The translations under genes and the position numbers were made by a program. The notes under the pieces are model-generated. The model worked only from the letters and a program-made list of their open reading frames with translations, made no database searches and was not told the origin of the DNA. Positions 63,375 through 64,000 of a stretch of 64,000 bases of DNA are shown here, piece after piece. The stretch is taken from the NCBI RefSeq assembly GCF_016908275.1, contig NZ_JAFBDN010000004.1:1-64000 (forward strand), written 5' to 3'. Each line of letters opens with the position of its first letter. Position 1 is the first letter of the stretch. Origin of the DNA: Periweissella beninensis. GTDB taxonomy: Bacteria > Bacillota > Bacilli > Lactobacillales > Lactobacillaceae.

Positions 63375-64000
63375 ATGTATGAAACAAATACCGGCATCAC
63401 ACGCAATCTGACAGGGCGTGAGATGTCTTTTTATTTGATTATTTCGCTAATTTTAAATAGCATGGGCAACGGTTTAACGGTTGCTTGTAATCTGGGCAGT
63501 GCCATGTGGACTGCTTCCGCGGCTAATTTGGCATTAGTAACACGACAAGACATTAGCTTCATCCTTATTTTATATGGCATATTAGTGATTGGGCTAAATA
63601 TTATCTTGTTGGGTCATCTTGAGTGGCCGAGAATTATTGGTAATTTATTATTTATTGGCCCGTTTGGCTTTTTTGTTTCTCTTTGGGCGAGCTGGTTTGG
63701 TCGTATCGGCGTTGGTACTTTAAATTATGGTGTTCGACTTGGCTTAGATGTCTTAGGAATTATTTTACTAGCAATAGCGGTTTCGATTTATCAACGAGTT
63801 AATCTTATTTTACATCCAAATGACGATATGACGAATATTATTCGGTTTAAATATGTGCATGGAAACCCGATCTTAGCTCAATTATTAAATTTTACTTTTC
63901 CCTTAACGATCATTATAATCATTTGGATCGTTGAAAGAAAGATTGTGGCGTTTAATATCGGTACGTTATTTGCCTTTTTATGTCAAGGAGCTATCATTGG
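63375..64000 (+). CDS. YczE/YitT-like membrane protein, cut by the window end
   Basis: At least 208 codons are open from ATG 63375 (AAGAAGG upstream). About five hydrophobic segments are visible, with a NSMGNGLTVACNLGSAMWTASAAN N-terminal helix pair typical of YczE-like integral membrane proteins. It starts 19 bases after ribU, so it may be co-transcribed and under the same riboswitch. The function is unknown. Confidence 0.75.
   Translation, partial: MYETNTGITRNLTGREMSFYLIISLILNSMGNGLTVACNLGSAMWTASAANLALVTRQDISFILILYGILVIGLNIILLGHLEWPRIIGNLLFIGPFGFFVSLWASWFGRIGVGTLNYGVRLGLDVLGIILLAIAVSIYQRVNLILHPNDDMTNIIRFKYVHGNPILAQLLNFTFPLTIIIIIWIVERKIVAFNIGTLFAFLCQGAII

Overview
The window is low-GC Gram-positive chromosome, most likely from a member of the Lactobacillaceae. 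The pointers are AAGGAGG-type ribosome binding sites, an HMG-CoA synthase (mevalonate route), the xerD-ribT-scpA-scpB-rluB order followed by an FMN riboswitch and ribU, a ppx-ppk-ppx operon, a cre (CcpA) operator, and a fused amino-acid ABC binding protein/permease. I cannot name the genus. I see no rRNA, tRNA, CRISPR array or prophage.

Layout. 1-2.6 kb: the end of an IS3-type element, then two divergent secreted cell-wall hydrolases. 2.7-4.2 kb: a GPH-family sugar transporter. 4.4-10.1 kb: an aromatic amino acid operon (aroC, aroA, tyrA, a shikimate kinase/chorismate mutase fusion, an MFS transporter). It is preceded by a leader that encodes a 22-residue peptide with a W-F-Y-F-Y run and ends in a terminator. 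Six leader segments can pair in two exclusive ways, which is the logic of ribosome-mediated attenuation. 10.5-11.7 kb: a decayed esterase/transporter pair. 12-13.7 kb: pnuC and a HAD phosphatase.

13.8-29.2 kb is an accessory island. A three-gene cassette (Nudix, Nudix, then a large PLD-nuclease/DEAD helicase/DUF3427 protein) occurs twice in the same orientation. The copies bracket a sugar-phosphate transporter with a CcpA-type palindrome, a complete DpnII-like GATC restriction-modification system, and a glycan-synthase locus containing a degenerate EAL protein. The cassette looks like an anti-phage or DNA-repair system that was duplicated or acquired twice. 29.2-30.2 kb carries two paralogous small proteins of unknown function.

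30.3-47 kb holds metabolic and stress genes: a TIM-barrel protein, diacetyl/acetoin reductase, a VOC protein, a YdjM-like membrane protein near a LexA-like box, a beta-lactamase-like pseudogene, polyphosphate metabolism, an amino-acid transporter, a K+ channel, rqcH, marR, degV and mvaS. 47-64 kb holds a heterodimeric ABC exporter, a LexA-boxed gene broken by two short tandem duplications, mnmA, a cold-shock protein, a nudF-mtnN-cysteine desulfurase run, vanZ, flavodoxin, hlyIII, cvfB, the xerD-ribT-scpAB-rluB operon, the FMN riboswitch with ribU, and a YczE-like protein cut by the window end.

The main points for follow-up are the six-segment aromatic attenuator, the duplicated Nudix/Nudix/helicase cassette around the DpnII system, the two LexA-like boxes (one on a gene with two reversible-looking duplications), and three genes disabled by very small lesions.
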